Below are positions 53,953 through 63,191 of a stretch of 64,000 nucleotides of DNA, piece by piece; within the stretch, counting starts at the first letter, position 1; the number at the start of each line of letters is the position of its first letter. The notes under the pieces are model-generated. The model made no database searches, was not told where the DNA came from, and saw only the letters and a list, made by a program, of their open reading frames with translations. The stretch is from Methylocystis sp. (lineage in GTDB: Bacteria > Pseudomonadota > Alphaproteobacteria > Rhizobiales > Beijerinckiaceae). The DNA lies in NCBI GenBank assembly GCA_022843405.1, contig JALHNQ010000001.1, forward strand, positions 61,447-125,446. Reading direction: 5' to 3'. The position numbers and the translations under genes were made by a program.

Positions 53953-54351
53953 ATGCGCGCCTTGAAGAAACTCAGGTCGGGATGCCCGATAGCCACCTCT
54001 CTAGATATTTTTGGCGACCGATGGACGCTTGTCATCTTGCGCGATCTTGCAATGGGGAAAACGCGGTTTGGAGATTTTTCTCAATCCCCTGAACGCATCC
54101 CGACGAACGTGCTGACAGATCGACTCTTACGATTGGAGGAATTTGGCCTTATCGAGAAGAGCGCCTATCAGGAACATCCAATCAGGTACGACTATGCGGT
54201 GACGCAGAAAGGAGCCGAATTGCTGCCCGTGCTGCAAGCCGTTTGCAAATGGGCGAATAAGCATCTGCCAGACACATGGAAAACGCCGGATAAGTTTCTC
54301 TCACTGAAGCCGTCAGACCTCACGGTAAAAAAAACCAAAACCGGTGAGTAG
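53953..54351 (+). CDS. HxlR-family transcriptional regulator
   Basis: A 132-residue winged-helix regulator. The HxlR signature is clear: GCPIATSLDIFGDRWTLVILRDL, FGDFSQSPERIPTNVLTDRLLRLEE and the wing YDYAVTQKGAELLPVL. Cys11 before the helix is the thiol/aldehyde-sensing position in some members (for example HypR, YodB). With the neighbouring GFA gene this suggests an electrophile response (inference). Confidence 0.92.
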   Translation: MRALKKLRSGCPIATSLDIFGDRWTLVILRDLAMGKTRFGDFSQSPERIPTNVLTDRLLRLEEFGLIEKSAYQEHPIRYDYAVTQKGAELLPVLQAVCKWANKHLPDTWKTPDKFLSLKPSDLTVKKTKTGE

Positions 54352-54367
54352 GTTGACGCCATATCAG

Positions 54368-56242
54368 TTAAACTTCCGTCTCGGCGGCGAGCACCAGCCA
54401 TTGCTCCTCAGCGGCGGCGAGCGCCTGGGCCAGCTCCTCACGCTGCGCGGCGAGACGCGCCGCCTCCTGCGGATTGCGCGCGAAGGCGTCGGGCGCGGCG
54501 AGCGCTTCGTCGACGCGGGCGAGAAGCTGGGCGAATTTCTCGACCCGCTCCTCCGCGGCGGCGAGCTTGCGCCGCGTCTGGCCGGCGTCGCGGCGCTTTG
54601 GCGCCGCCTGCTTGAACGACTCTTGTTTTGACGACTCTTGCGCCGGCGCGACAAACGCGCCCTTCGGTTCCTCGCCACGCGATTTCGACAAGACCAGTCG
54701 CGCATAATCGTCCATGTCGCCGTCGAAGACGCGCACCGTTCCCTCGTCAACGAGCCAGAGCTGATCGGCGCAGGCCTCGAGCAAATAACGATCGTGCGAG
54801 ACCAGAATGACGGCGCCTTCATAATCATTGATCGCCTCGATCAGCGCGGCGCGGCTGTCGATGTCGAGATGGTTCGTCGGCTCGTCGAGGATCAAAAGAT
54901 GCGGCGCATTGAACGCCGCGACGCCGAGCAGCAGCCGCGCCTTTTCGCCGCCCGAAAGACTGGCGATCGGCGTATCGGCGCGGGCGCCGGAAAAACCGGT
55001 CCGCGCCGCGCGGGCGCGGATGCGCGCCTCTGCCGCGCCCGGCATCAGCCGCGCGAAGACCGCGTAAGGCGTCTCGCTCTCGTTCAATTCGTCGATCTGG
55101 TGCTGTGCGAAAAATCCCGCCTCCAGCTTCGGCGCGCGCACCATTTCGCCGGCACAAGCGGCAAGCCGACCGCCAAGCAGTTTGGCGAATGTCGACTTGC
55201 CATTGCCATTGGCGCCCAGCAGTCCGATGCGGTCGTCATTCGAGATCGACAGCGTAAGCCGCGACAGCACGATTCGATCGCCATAGCCGACCGCCGCCTT
55301 CTCAAGCGCGATGATCGGCGGCGACAGCGGCTTCTCGGGCGACGGCAGATGGATCGGCAGAACGGCGTCGTCGACGATCGCCGCCACGGGCTCCATTTTG
55401 GCGAGGAGTTTGAGGCGCGACTGCGCCTGACGCGCCTTCGTCGCCTTGGCGCGGAAACGGTCGACGAAGGCCTGCAGATGTTTGCGCTGCTCTTCCTGCT
55501 TCCTGGCGCCCTTGGCGGCGAGAAGCTGCGCCTCGCGCCGCTGCTTTTCGAAGGAAGAATAGTCGCCCTTGTAGAGCGTCAGCCGGCCGCGTTCGAGATG
55601 CAGAATATGGGTGGCGACGTCGTCGAGCAGATCGCGGTCATGGCTGATGACGATCGCGCTCGCCGGATAGCGCGACAGATAATCGACGAGCCACAGCGTG
55701 CCTTCAAGGTCGAGATAATTGGTCGGCTCGTCGAGGAGCAGCAGGTCGGGCTGTGCGAACAGCACCGCCGCGAGCGCGACGCGCATCCGCCAGCCGCCTG
55801 AGAATTCCGATAGGGGGCGCTGCTGCGCGGCGGCGTCGAAGCCCAGCCCATGCAGAATGGCGGCGGCGCGGGCGGGCGCCGAATGGGCGTCGATGTCGGC
55901 GAGCCGCGTCTGGATGTCGGCGATGTCATGGGGATCATGCGCGGCCTCGGCGCGCGCGATGAGTTCGGCGCGCTCAAGGTCCGCCGCCAGCACAAAGTCG
56001 ATCAGCGCCGTCGGGCCGCCCGGCGCCTCCTGCTCGACGCGTCCGAGCCTCATGCGCGAGGGGAGCGAGATGGTCCCGCTTTCCGGCGCGATCTCGCCGC
56101 TGATCAACCGGAACAGCGTGGTCTTGCCGGCGCCGTTGCGGCCGACGAAGCCGGCGCGCGAGCGCCCGGGCAGAAAGACCCCGGCATGGTCGAAGAGCAG
56201 CCGGCCGCCGAGCCGGTAGACGAGATCGTTGATCGTGAGCAT
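54368..56242 (-). CDS. ABC-F family ATPase (YheS/ABCF3-like)
   Basis: A 624-residue soluble tandem ABC protein acting on the ribosome, with no membrane domain. Walker A motifs GRNGAGKTT and GANGNGKST, signatures FSGGWRMRVAL and LSGGEKARLLL, and Walker B LLLDEPTNYLDL and LILDEPTNHLDI are all intact. The charged linker between domains (about 235-310) is the P-site interaction motif; a coiled-coil-like C-terminal extension follows. Confidence 0.94.
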   Translation of the reverse strand: MLTINDLVYRLGGRLLFDHAGVFLPGRSRAGFVGRNGAGKTTLFRLISGEIAPESGTISLPSRMRLGRVEQEAPGGPTALIDFVLAADLERAELIARAEAAHDPHDIADIQTRLADIDAHSAPARAAAILHGLGFDAAAQQRPLSEFSGGWRMRVALAAVLFAQPDLLLLDEPTNYLDLEGTLWLVDYLSRYPASAIVISHDRDLLDDVATHILHLERGRLTLYKGDYSSFEKQRREAQLLAAKGARKQEEQRKHLQAFVDRFRAKATKARQAQSRLKLLAKMEPVAAIVDDAVLPIHLPSPEKPLSPPIIALEKAAVGYGDRIVLSRLTLSISNDDRIGLLGANGNGKSTFAKLLGGRLAACAGEMVRAPKLEAGFFAQHQIDELNESETPYAVFARLMPGAAEARIRARAARTGFSGARADTPIASLSGGEKARLLLGVAAFNAPHLLILDEPTNHLDIDSRAALIEAINDYEGAVILVSHDRYLLEACADQLWLVDEGTVRVFDGDMDDYARLVLSKSRGEEPKGAFVAPAQESSKQESFKQAAPKRRDAGQTRRKLAAAEERVEKFAQLLARVDEALAAPDAFARNPQEAARLAAQREELAQALAAAEEQWLVLAAETEV

Positions 56243-56382
56243 CGCCGCGATGCTTTACGGCCTCGCCCGAGGGGGCGCAAACCGGAAGAGCCGCGCGGCG
56301 ATCTGGGCGCCGCCCGCCGGCCTTGTCTTGGGCCGTCAGCGCCTCTATACAGCCGTCGCGCCGCCATGCGGCCGCGAGGCCC

Positions 56383-56458
56383 GCGCCCATCGTCTAGAGG
56401 CCTAGGACGTCGCCCTTTCACGGCGAAAACAGGGGTTCGAATCCCCTTGGGCGCGCCA
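56383..56458 (+). tRNA. tRNA-Glu (UUC)
   Basis: 76 bases including an encoded CCA. Acceptor GCGCCCA pairs with TGGGCGC, the anticodon loop CTTTCAC gives anticodon TTC, the D-arm is CGTCTAGAGGCCTAGGACG, and the T-arm is AGGGGTTCGAATCCCCT. Its 3' end abuts a decayed recombinase gene. Confidence 0.97.
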
Positions 56459-56459
56459 T

Positions 56460-56786
56460 TTGCGTATAAAGCCGCGAACACCCTTTCCGATTCGTTCGCC
56501 GGCGATGACGACCTGTTCCAGACTGGCCTTTGAGCCGCGGATGCGGATGACCTTGTCGTCCACCTAGATGGCGTCGACGATCGAACGCAAATAGGCCTTG
56601 CGGAACGTGTTCTCGCTGGTCGTTAAGCGTTCCCGCATCGAAACGCTGAACTTGATCCGGCCCTAGCGTGATTCCAGGCGCAAGCTGAGCCTTGATGCGC
56701 TCCAAGGCCGCCTTGGCGCGGTCGCGGTCCGATTTGAGCGCGTCGTCGAAACGACGCTTGGCGACAAAGACGAAAGCGTGAGCCAT
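56460..56786 (-). pseudogene. C-terminal remnant of a serine recombinase
   Basis: On the minus strand, 56786 down to about 56650 encodes KSDRDRAKAALERIKAQL. In a shifted frame, MRERLTTSENTFRKAYLRS and VDAI follow, then an in-frame TAG, VDDKVIRIRGSKASLEQ and finally VRGFIRKWRA. This is the conserved C-terminus of large serine recombinases/resolvases as I recall it. A frameshift near 56650 and the stop at about 56565 show it is dead. It ends at the tRNA-Glu 3' end, a classical element insertion site. Confidence 0.65.
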
Positions 56787-56951
56787 GCGGATGCGCGCCG
56801 ATCCTGCAAGGTCATTGCAAACAGATCTGAAAGACCGGCACGCTGTTCATTACGAAATCGCCGCAACGATCTGATCGACATTGTAGCGGAACAGGGCCGT
56901 ATATGTTGGCAAATGCCGCCGAGGAGGCGTCCATTGGACCAATCGATTCTT

Positions 56952-57347
56952 TCAAGCGACGGGTTGTTCCGGCATGAGGGAGGAATGGTGCTCAATTATC
57001 AGCCACTCCTCGCCGTTCCAGCGATAAACAAAGGATTTACGTACCTGCGCAGCGCTCTGATCCTTAAACGTGAAGGCGAAAACGCCCGAACAGATCGCGA
57101 CGTCGGCGAATACACGAACGTGGGCCTTGACGATCTTTCCTGACGGTCCGCGCGGCATAAAGGTCTTCGCAAAATAATCGCGGATTTCCGCATGGTTCGT
57201 TCGCGGCGCGTTGGAGAGCGTCGGCAACAGGATCGCGTTTGTCGCGTAGAGGCGAACAACCTTGTCCGGATCTCCGGATACCAAAGCCTTGTTCCACTCG
57301 GAAAAGAGACCCTCAATTTCAGCAACTGGGTTTTTCATGGACGACAT
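56952..57347 (-). CDS. SgcJ/EcaC-type SnoaL-like (DUF4440) protein
   Basis: A 131-residue NTF2-fold protein. The pattern IEGLFSEWNKALVSGDPDKVVRLYATNAILLPTLSN and VYRWNGEEWLIIEHHSSLMPE is that of the SgcJ/EcaC family. No signal peptide is seen. The function of most members is unknown. ATG 57347 or 57338 may be the start. It is downstream of the zinc operon, 53 bases after DUF1826, and may be a separate unit. Confidence 0.85.
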   Translation of the reverse strand: MSSMKNPVAEIEGLFSEWNKALVSGDPDKVVRLYATNAILLPTLSNAPRTNHAEIRDYFAKTFMPRGPSGKIVKAHVRVFADVAICSGVFAFTFKDQSAAQVRKSFVYRWNGEEWLIIEHHSSLMPEQPVA

Positions 57348-57400
57348 CGGTCACCTCTCTCAATTGCGCTGATGTTTGGGTGTGTCGCCGCGTTGACAGT

Positions 57401-58111
57401 TCATGCGCCCATGCCGGCACCGGAATTGGAGGCATTCATGCAGAGAAACAGTCGCGTTGTGCCGCTGCCGAAAATCTGGGGCGAACGATGATGAACGCCT
57501 GCTTCCCCTCCGCCGAGGCATCCCTTGAACATCGCGACCGACTGGGTCGGCACATGCAGCAGCTCGCCGTCATAGTCATGTTGCAGGCTCAGCGCTCTCG
57601 CCGCATTCTCGGCCGCGACCCATTCCGTGCCGGGGCCACGGTAGGTCGTGATGAGGCGCGCAATGACGCAGTCGCGATGGAATTTTTTGCAGGCGTTGTC
57701 GTGAACGGATTCGAGCCTGAGATGGACATGAGTCACGCGCAAGGCGTCGGCATAAAGCATCGCGAGCTGCGTCACGTCATCGATGAGCAGCGCGCGGCCG
57801 TCGCAATGCTCTATGCCCGCGGCATCAAAATGTCGCCGCAGCATTCTCGCTATTTCAGCTAGCGCCAAAACTTGCCGCAGACTCGGCCATCCGCCGATCG
57901 GTGAAATGTCGAGCCAGGATGAGAGCGCCGCCGGCAGTTCGCGGCGCCAGATCGCCAGATCGATTTCTGAACGACGGATCATCCGTAACACGCTGGGTTG
58001 CTCTCCCTCGATGACTGAAGAAGAGTACTTCGGCATGTAAACGGAGGACGAAGAGTCGCCTACGCGATGCGCAGGCGAAGTGGCCCCTTCATTGACGGCT
58101 GGCGCGGTCAT
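57401..58111 (-). CDS. DUF1826 family protein of the zinc operon
   Basis: A 236-residue protein starting at ATG 58111, overlapping the GTPase stop (ATGA). It has the DUF1826 pattern: [54 protein letters not shown] and RLFLCMN. His/Cys-rich positions would suit metal binding. DUF1826 genes are recurrent neighbours of COG0523 GTPases in Zur regulons (established comparative genomics). The biochemical role is unknown. Confidence 0.88.
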   Translation of the reverse strand: MTAPAVNEGATSPAHRVGDSSSSVYMPKYSSSVIEGEQPSVLRMIRRSEIDLAIWRRELPAALSSWLDISPIGGWPSLRQVLALAEIARMLRRHFDAAGIEHCDGRALLIDDVTQLAMLYADALRVTHVHLRLESVHDNACKKFHRDCVIARLITTYRGPGTEWVAAENAARALSLQHDYDGELLHVPTQSVAMFKGCLGGGEAGVHHRSPQIFGSGTTRLFLCMNASNSGAGMGA

Positions 58112-59337
58112 GCCGCTTCCCCGCGCTTCCATTTCGGAAACGGATCGGGAAGAGTCTTCCACGCCTTCAACGGCAGCACTCGTGCGTTGGGATCGCCTAC
58201 GAGGCAAGCGTCCAGCGCGGCGCGAATGGCCTTTTCGTCCATGTCCGAGCCAATGAAAACGATCTCCTGTCGGCGATCGCCGTAAACGGAATCCCAACTC
58301 CGGCCGAGATGCTCCCGCCAGGCGGGATCCTGCGGCCATTGTGACTGCGGAATCTCCGCCCACCAGATGCCCATGGCTTCGTTGTGCACGAGAGCGCCCG
58401 CCTGACTGAGTTCTCCGACCCATTCGGGACGCGTCGCCAGCCAAAAATGCCCCTTGGCGCGGATGACCCCTGGCCAGGGAGAATTCAGGAATTTGTGAAA
58501 CTTGAAGGGATGGAATGGTCGGCGCTCGCGATAGACGAAGCTGCGCACGCCATATTGTTCGGTTTCCGGCTTGTGGTCGGAAAAGCCATACAGCTCCTTG
58601 AACCAGAGCGGATGCTGCTGGGCCTTTTCGTAATCAAAGCGCTTCGTATCGAGAAGGCGATCGAGAGGCGCGGCGCTCATCGTCGTTTCGACGATATCCG
58701 CCTCCGGGTTAAGGGAGCGGATAATTTTTCGGGCCGCGTCGATCTGCGTCATGCTTGCCGCGTCGATCTTGTTGAGAACGACGACATCGGCAAATTCGAT
58801 CTGTTCGACCAGCAGATTGACGAGAGGCCGCTGATCTTCCGGCCCGAGCGACTCGCCGCGATCAGCCAGGAAATCGTTAGACGAATAATCGCGAAGGAGA
58901 TTGACGGCGTCGACGACCGTCACCATCGTGTCAAGCCTCGCCACATCTCCAAGAGATGCGCCGTCTTCCTCGCGGAAATGGAAAGTTGCAGCGACAGGGA
59001 GCGGCTCTGAAATGCCGGTCGATTCAATCAGCAGATAGTCGAAGCGGCCTTCTTCGGCAAGCTTTCTCACTTCACGCAAGAGATCGTCGCGCAAGGTGCA
59101 GCAGATGCAGCCATTGGTCATTTCGACCAGTTGCTCGTCCGTTCGCGACAGATTGGCGTCACCCTCTCGAATGAGATCGGCGTCGATGTTCACTTCGCTC
59201 ATATCGTTGACGATAACGGCGACGCGCTTGCCGCTGCGATTGTTGAGAATGTGATTGAGCAGCGTTGTCTTTCCCGCGCCGAGAAAGCCAGAGAGCACAG
59301 TTGTCGGCAGACGATTGTCGATAGATGGCGTGTGCAT
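58108..59337 (-). CDS. COG0523 GTPase, ZigA/CobW-type zinc metallochaperone
   Basis: A 409-residue G3E GTPase proposed to deliver zinc to client proteins under starvation. Walker [10 protein letters not shown] is at residues 17-25, the metal site CxCC (CICC) at 77-80, and NKID is the guanine-specificity motif; the C-terminal CobW_C domain follows (HPFKFHKFL). ATG 59337 is the start; the upstream frame overlaps hisI in antisense-like composition. Operon context with hisI, folE and a Zur box strongly supports the zinc assignment. Confidence 0.93.
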   Translation of the reverse strand: MHTPSIDNRLPTTVLSGFLGAGKTTLLNHILNNRSGKRVAVIVNDMSEVNIDADLIREGDANLSRTDEQLVEMTNGCICCTLRDDLLREVRKLAEEGRFDYLLIESTGISEPLPVAATFHFREEDGASLGDVARLDTMVTVVDAVNLLRDYSSNDFLADRGESLGPEDQRPLVNLLVEQIEFADVVVLNKIDAASMTQIDAARKIIRSLNPEADIVETTMSAAPLDRLLDTKRFDYEKAQQHPLWFKELYGFSDHKPETEQYGVRSFVYRERRPFHPFKFHKFLNSPWPGVIRAKGHFWLATRPEWVGELSQAGALVHNEAMGIWWAEIPQSQWPQDPAWREHLGRSWDSVYGDRRQEIVFIGSDMDEKAIRAALDACLVGDPNARVLPLKAWKTLPDPFPKWKRGEAA

Positions 59338-59381
59338 GCTGCTCCTCACGGACCGGATGATATGTGGACGTCGACGCAAGA

Positions 59382-59846
59382 TCAGAGCTTCGTCGGATTG
59401 GGCGCGTCGCCATAAATCTCTCGCGGATCGAAGACTTTTTCGCGCTCGACAAAGGTGAGCGCGACCGGCGCCTGGATCGCAAGGCCCATCTCGACTGAAC
59501 GAAAAAAGCAGGAGCGATAGCCGACATGGCAACTCGCCCCGAGACCCTCGACGCGGACGCGCAGCCAAATAGCGTCCTGATCGTCGTCGATCCGCATTTC
59601 GACGATTTTCTGAACCAGTCCGCTCGTTGCGCCTTTTCGCCAGAGCGCGCCGCGGCTTCGGCTCCAATAATGCGCCTCGCGCGTTTCAATCGTGCGCAGC
59701 AGCGCCTCGGCGTTCATGACTCCGAGCATCAGCACTTCGCCCGACTGCGCGTCGGTCGTGACGACAGGAATCAGACCGTCCCGGTCGAATTTTGGCGCTA
59801 GGAGCGCACCTTCCTCTACGAATTCAACGGAGCTGCGCTCGGCCAT
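59382..59846 (-). CDS. hisI: Phosphoribosyl-AMP cyclohydrolase
   Basis: Opens the purine ring of phosphoribosyl-AMP in histidine synthesis. The 154-residue protein has the family motifs [35 protein letters not shown] and [11 protein letters not shown], with zinc-binding cysteines and metal-binding aspartates (DDDQDAI). A GTG at 59864 overlapping folE's stop is an alternative start. It is probably the zinc-regulated paralogue, the main hisI being elsewhere (inference from the operon). Confidence 0.92.
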   Translation of the reverse strand: MAERSSVEFVEEGALLAPKFDRDGLIPVVTTDAQSGEVLMLGVMNAEALLRTIETREAHYWSRSRGALWRKGATSGLVQKIVEMRIDDDQDAIWLRVRVEGLGASCHVGYRSCFFRSVEMGLAIQAPVALTFVEREKVFDPREIYGDAPNPTKL

Positions 59847-59860
59847 CCACGGCTCTTTGC

Positions 59861-60478
59861 TCACTCCACCCCCCAGCGATCTCGACCAATCAGCGCAAGG
59901 AACTCCTGGCGCGTCGCCTGATCCGTTCGGAACGCGCCGAGCATTTTGCTGGTGACCATTGATACGCCCGGACGTTTGACGCCGCGCGTGGTCATGCAGT
60001 GATGCGCGGCTTCGATGACGACCGCGACGCCGCGCGGTTTCAGCGCCACGTTGATGGCGTCTGCGATCTGCGCCGTGAGCGTCTCCTGAATCTGCAGGCG
60101 TTTGGCGAAAGCGTCGACGACGCGCGCCAATTTGCTGATGCCGATGACCCGGCCTGCGGGCAAATAGGCGATGTGCGCGCGGCCGAGGATCGGCACGATG
60201 TGATGCTCGCAATGCGACTCTACGCGGATGTCGCGGAGCGTGACCATTTCATCATAGTCGGCCGTCTCTTCGAACGTCGTTTCGAGCAACGCCTGCGGAT
60301 CCGACGTGTAGCCTTCGAAAAATTCCTCATAGGCGCGGACGACGCGTTGCGGCGTATCGATCAAACCTTCACGGTCTGGATCGTCGCCGGCCCATTCGAT
60401 CAAGGTCCGAACGGCTTGCTCCGCCGCGTTCCGACTGGGACGCGGCCGGCGCGCAACCTTGAAGACGGCTTCATCCAT
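59861..60478 (-). CDS. folE: GTP cyclohydrolase I (type IA)
   Basis: Makes dihydroneopterin triphosphate, the first step of folate synthesis. The 205-residue enzyme has zinc ligands Cys90, His93 (ESHCEHH) and Cys161 (AHHCMTTRG), and the [10 protein letters not shown] and RLQIQETLT motifs. It leads the operon folE-hisI-COG0523-DUF1826 behind a Zur box. Zur-controlled folE copies are usually the zinc-flexible type IB; here it is the zinc-dependent IA form, which makes it a likely client of the GTPase. Confidence 0.95.
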   Translation of the reverse strand: MDEAVFKVARRPRPSRNAAEQAVRTLIEWAGDDPDREGLIDTPQRVVRAYEEFFEGYTSDPQALLETTFEETADYDEMVTLRDIRVESHCEHHIVPILGRAHIAYLPAGRVIGISKLARVVDAFAKRLQIQETLTAQIADAINVALKPRGVAVVIEAAHHCMTTRGVKRPGVSMVTSKMLGAFRTDQATRQEFLALIGRDRWGVE

Positions 60479-60548
60479 CGCTTTGTATCTCTTGGCGCTC
60501 CTGCAGACTTGGACACGAGATCCTGCGGGTCGAAGCGGTCATGTGATA

Positions 60549-60563
60549 TGTTATAACATAACA
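60549..60563. promoter_or_regulatory. Zur box of the zinc operon
   Basis: TGTTATAACATAACA: arms TGTTAT and ATAACA around AAC, one base from the common proteobacterial Zur core TGTTATAATATAACA. It lies 71 bases upstream of the folE start, so Zur with zinc would repress the four-gene operon. Confidence 0.8.
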
Positions 60564-60689
60564 ATAGTTAATCGGCCGATGAACCCCTGTCAATCGCAAA
60601 CTCCCCATAGGCGCCGGCAACGTAGGTCCACGATGGATTTGTCGCGGCGTTGACTGCGCTGCAGGGCGACGCTGATAGTCGCAGGGAAA

Positions 60690-60872
60690 ATGCGGAGCGA
60701 TCCGGACCGATCCAGCTTCCATCGTGGAAGCTTCAAGAGAGTGTTGCATGTCGACGGCTATGCCGGCTTCGAGCGATTGACCGCCAACGGCGACATTGTC
60801 CTCGCCGCGTGTCGGGCGCATACGCGGCGCAAATCTTACGAAATTGTCGACGCCACGGGCTCGCCGATCGCT
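60690..60872 (+). mobile_element. IS66-family transposase fragment
   Basis: The frame contains VLHVDGYAGFERL, NGDIVLAACRAHTRRKSYE and ATGSPIA, which is the central DDE-region wording of IS66 TnpC transposases. Only about 60 codons remain, with no ends or partner genes. It is a relic between the Zur box and the cyclase gene, fused in frame to the cyclase's upstream sequence. Confidence 0.75.
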
Positions 60873-60998
60873 CAGATAAATCCCTTTGGATTGATCATCG
60901 ATTCGACTTCGGTCGACGCGCTGTCAGAATTGCGCAGGTCGATTTGCGCATGCGATAACGCTGGCGGTCGGCATTCCCAGTTCGGTCGAAAGAAGCTC

Positions 60999-62030
60999 AT
61001 GGCAAAAACGCTCATTCCCGGTTCCCCGCTCCATCTGAGATTGGCCAGATTCCTGCTGGGCCTGTTGAACGCCATCCTGCTCATCGCGCTTGTGCTCGTC
61101 CTGCTCCCGCTCATCACGCATTATTTCAAGCATGCGAATTCATACTGGTGGATTGAGGCGGTTGAGGCTTTTGACGCGCGGATGATCCGGTGGATCAAGT
61201 CGGTGATCCCGACCAACTTCAAGGGCCATGAGCTGGCGCGCTGGTTTCTGGTCGGGGGGATACTCGTCGGGCGCATCTGGGTCGACAATTTGCGACGCAA
61301 GGTCTCGATCGCAATCTACCGACGGGCAATGCAACGCGACTTCGAGGCGCTGAAGTCCGCAGCTCCCGCCGGGGCGGACGAACGGGTGCTTGCTCCGGTC
61401 AAGGAAAAGATGAAAGCGATGGACGCGCGCAGCGCCAAGAGCCGCGCGGAGTTGCTCAAGGTCATGGCGGAAGCGAAGCGCCAGTTGGAATCGATGGGCC
61501 GTGACCTCGCTTTCCTGTCCATCGACGTGGTCGACTCAACCAAGATGAAGCTTGGCGAGGACAAGACCTTCATCGAGCACGATTTCCATGAATATAAAAA
61601 TCTGGTCGACGGCAAGCTCCGCAGCAATGGGTCGCTGAAAGCGGCGTGGACGCCGGACGGCGTGATGGCCTGCTTTCCGACGATCGACGCCGCGCTGAAA
61701 GCCGCCAAGGAAGTGATAAGCAGTCTCGACGCGTTCAACGCGAGGGTGAAAATGATCAAGTCGAATTTCAACGTTCGCTGCGGCGTCAACGCCGGGCATG
61801 TTTATTATGACGAGCAGACGCCGATGGAGGAAATGAGCGACCGCGTCATCGATATCGCCGGCCACATGCAGAAATATGCGCTACCGGGAACGATCGCCTG
61901 CGCAAAGCAAATCATTGAGCCGGTGCAGCAGCGCGGCGGCTTCAGTGATGCAGGCAAGGTGGTTGACGGCTACGAGGTCTACCAATGGACCTCGACAAGC
62001 CATCAGCAAGACGACCGCGCGGCTTCCTAA
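60999..62030 (+). CDS. Membrane class III nucleotidyl cyclase-like protein
   Basis: A 343-residue protein. Two hydrophobic segments (about 18-42 and 80-95) and a charged, coiled-coil-like stretch (115-160) precede a CHD-type cyclase domain (about 165-330). That domain starts LAFLSIDVVDSTKMKLG, whose aspartate is the first metal ligand position, and includes WTPDGVMACF and FNVRCGVNAGHVYYD. Whether the second metal and substrate residues make it an active adenylyl cyclase is not clear. The start is ATG 60999, since the frame upstream is an IS66 relic. Confidence 0.8.
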   Translation: MAKTLIPGSPLHLRLARFLLGLLNAILLIALVLVLLPLITHYFKHANSYWWIEAVEAFDARMIRWIKSVIPTNFKGHELARWFLVGGILVGRIWVDNLRRKVSIAIYRRAMQRDFEALKSAAPAGADERVLAPVKEKMKAMDARSAKSRAELLKVMAEAKRQLESMGRDLAFLSIDVVDSTKMKLGEDKTFIEHDFHEYKNLVDGKLRSNGSLKAAWTPDGVMACFPTIDAALKAAKEVISSLDAFNARVKMIKSNFNVRCGVNAGHVYYDEQTPMEEMSDRVIDIAGHMQKYALPGTIACAKQIIEPVQQRGGFSDAGKVVDGYEVYQWTSTSHQQDDRAAS

Positions 62031-62087
62031 GGCGTGGACGAAAAAGCGCGTGGTTTTGCGAGTGGGGCCATCCGTGGCTGGGCTTAT

Positions 62088-63116
62088 ATGAAATACGCCA
62101 ATTTATTGAGATCTGTCGCCTTGGCGTCGGTCTCATTGGCCAATGCCGCCGCTGAGGAAGCGTCGGCGCGCAGACATGCGACTGGCGAACCTCCGGTCGC
62201 CGTGCTGTCGGCGAAGCCAACGACCATCAATCCGGGTCAGTCGGCGACCTTGGCGTTTTCCTCTGCGCACGCCGACGTCTGTAAGGGTTCAAGCCGCCCG
62301 CATGATCCTAACTTCGTGGTCCACGATGTATCGGGCAATGCTCTCGTGCGGCCGACCCGAACGACGACCTATACGATAAAGTGCAAGAAAGGCGCTGCGT
62401 CCACGTCACGGCGCGCTGTAGTGACCGTAACGTCGGACCCTATCGTTCTATCCGAGGTATTTGACCGCGCTGTTCCTCACGGCCCTGAAACCCGAATCGA
62501 AGAGGGACAATTTCTCATTCCCAATTGGAAGTCCGTTTATCACGGCTATGGTTCGAACGCGGTCGTCCGCCAATTCGATGGCCAGGCGCTATCCATACGA
62601 CCGAAGGAGTCTGGTTCCGCAGGCGAAACGCATGCCGGTCTCATCAGCGGGCCGCATCCTGCCTGGCCCGTCGACATTCATGGCAATTTCACCATCGAGG
62701 CCTCGCTTCACACTGAGAAGCAGTTGCGGCGGCAAGATGCACCAAATCCATGGGAAGTGGCTTGGCTATTGTGGGACTATGTCAACGACAAGCATTTCTA
62801 CTATTTCATCCTCAAGCCGAACGGCTGGGAACTCGGAAAAGGCGACCCCGACTATCCGGGGTATCAGCGCTTCTTGGCGTCGGGGCATCGTCCAATCTAT
62901 CCAATCGGCAATCGATATGTCGTCAAAATTGTTCAGGCCGCTTCGCCAACCTCAACGACGCTTACGGTATTCGCCGACGGCGTTCTGTTGACCACTTTCA
63001 CTGATCGGGAGAGGCCCTATTCGAGTGGGCTTGTCGGGTTCTATTCCGAAGACGCTCTAGTCAACTTTCATTCAATTGTCGTGACGAGGCCTCCTGCCGA
63101 TCCGCCCGTGAAATAG
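62088..63116 (+). CDS. Secreted protein with Ig-like and lectin-like beta-sandwich domains
   Basis: A 342-residue exported protein. A signal peptide (LLRSVALASVSLANAAA) is followed by an Ig-like domain (about 45-120; INPGQSATLAFSS, TRTTTYTIKC) and a C-terminal jelly-roll region of about 200 residues (HGNFTIEASLHTEKQL, WLLWDYVNDKHFYYFILKPNGWELGKG, GLVGFYSEDALVNFHSIVV). That region resembles laminin-G/DUF1080 carbohydrate-binding folds. No catalytic residues are recognised. A role in surface polysaccharide binding is a guess. Confidence 0.75.
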   Translation: MKYANLLRSVALASVSLANAAAEEASARRHATGEPPVAVLSAKPTTINPGQSATLAFSSAHADVCKGSSRPHDPNFVVHDVSGNALVRPTRTTTYTIKCKKGAASTSRRAVVTVTSDPIVLSEVFDRAVPHGPETRIEEGQFLIPNWKSVYHGYGSNAVVRQFDGQALSIRPKESGSAGETHAGLISGPHPAWPVDIHGNFTIEASLHTEKQLRRQDAPNPWEVAWLLWDYVNDKHFYYFILKPNGWELGKGDPDYPGYQRFLASGHRPIYPIGNRYVVKIVQAASPTSTTLTVFADGVLLTTFTDRERPYSSGLVGFYSEDALVNFHSIVVTRPPADPPVK

Positions 63117-63191
63117 CGATGCGCTGGGCTCAGAGCGAGGGTTTACGTCGCGCCATCCGCTGATAGAGCGACCGCCCGGACCTGAATCGCG

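Noticed and set aside
60690-60998. N-terminal extension of the cyclase gene up to 60690
   Set aside because: The extension is an IS66 transposase fragment read in frame by chance; ATG 60999 gives a normal membrane-protein start.
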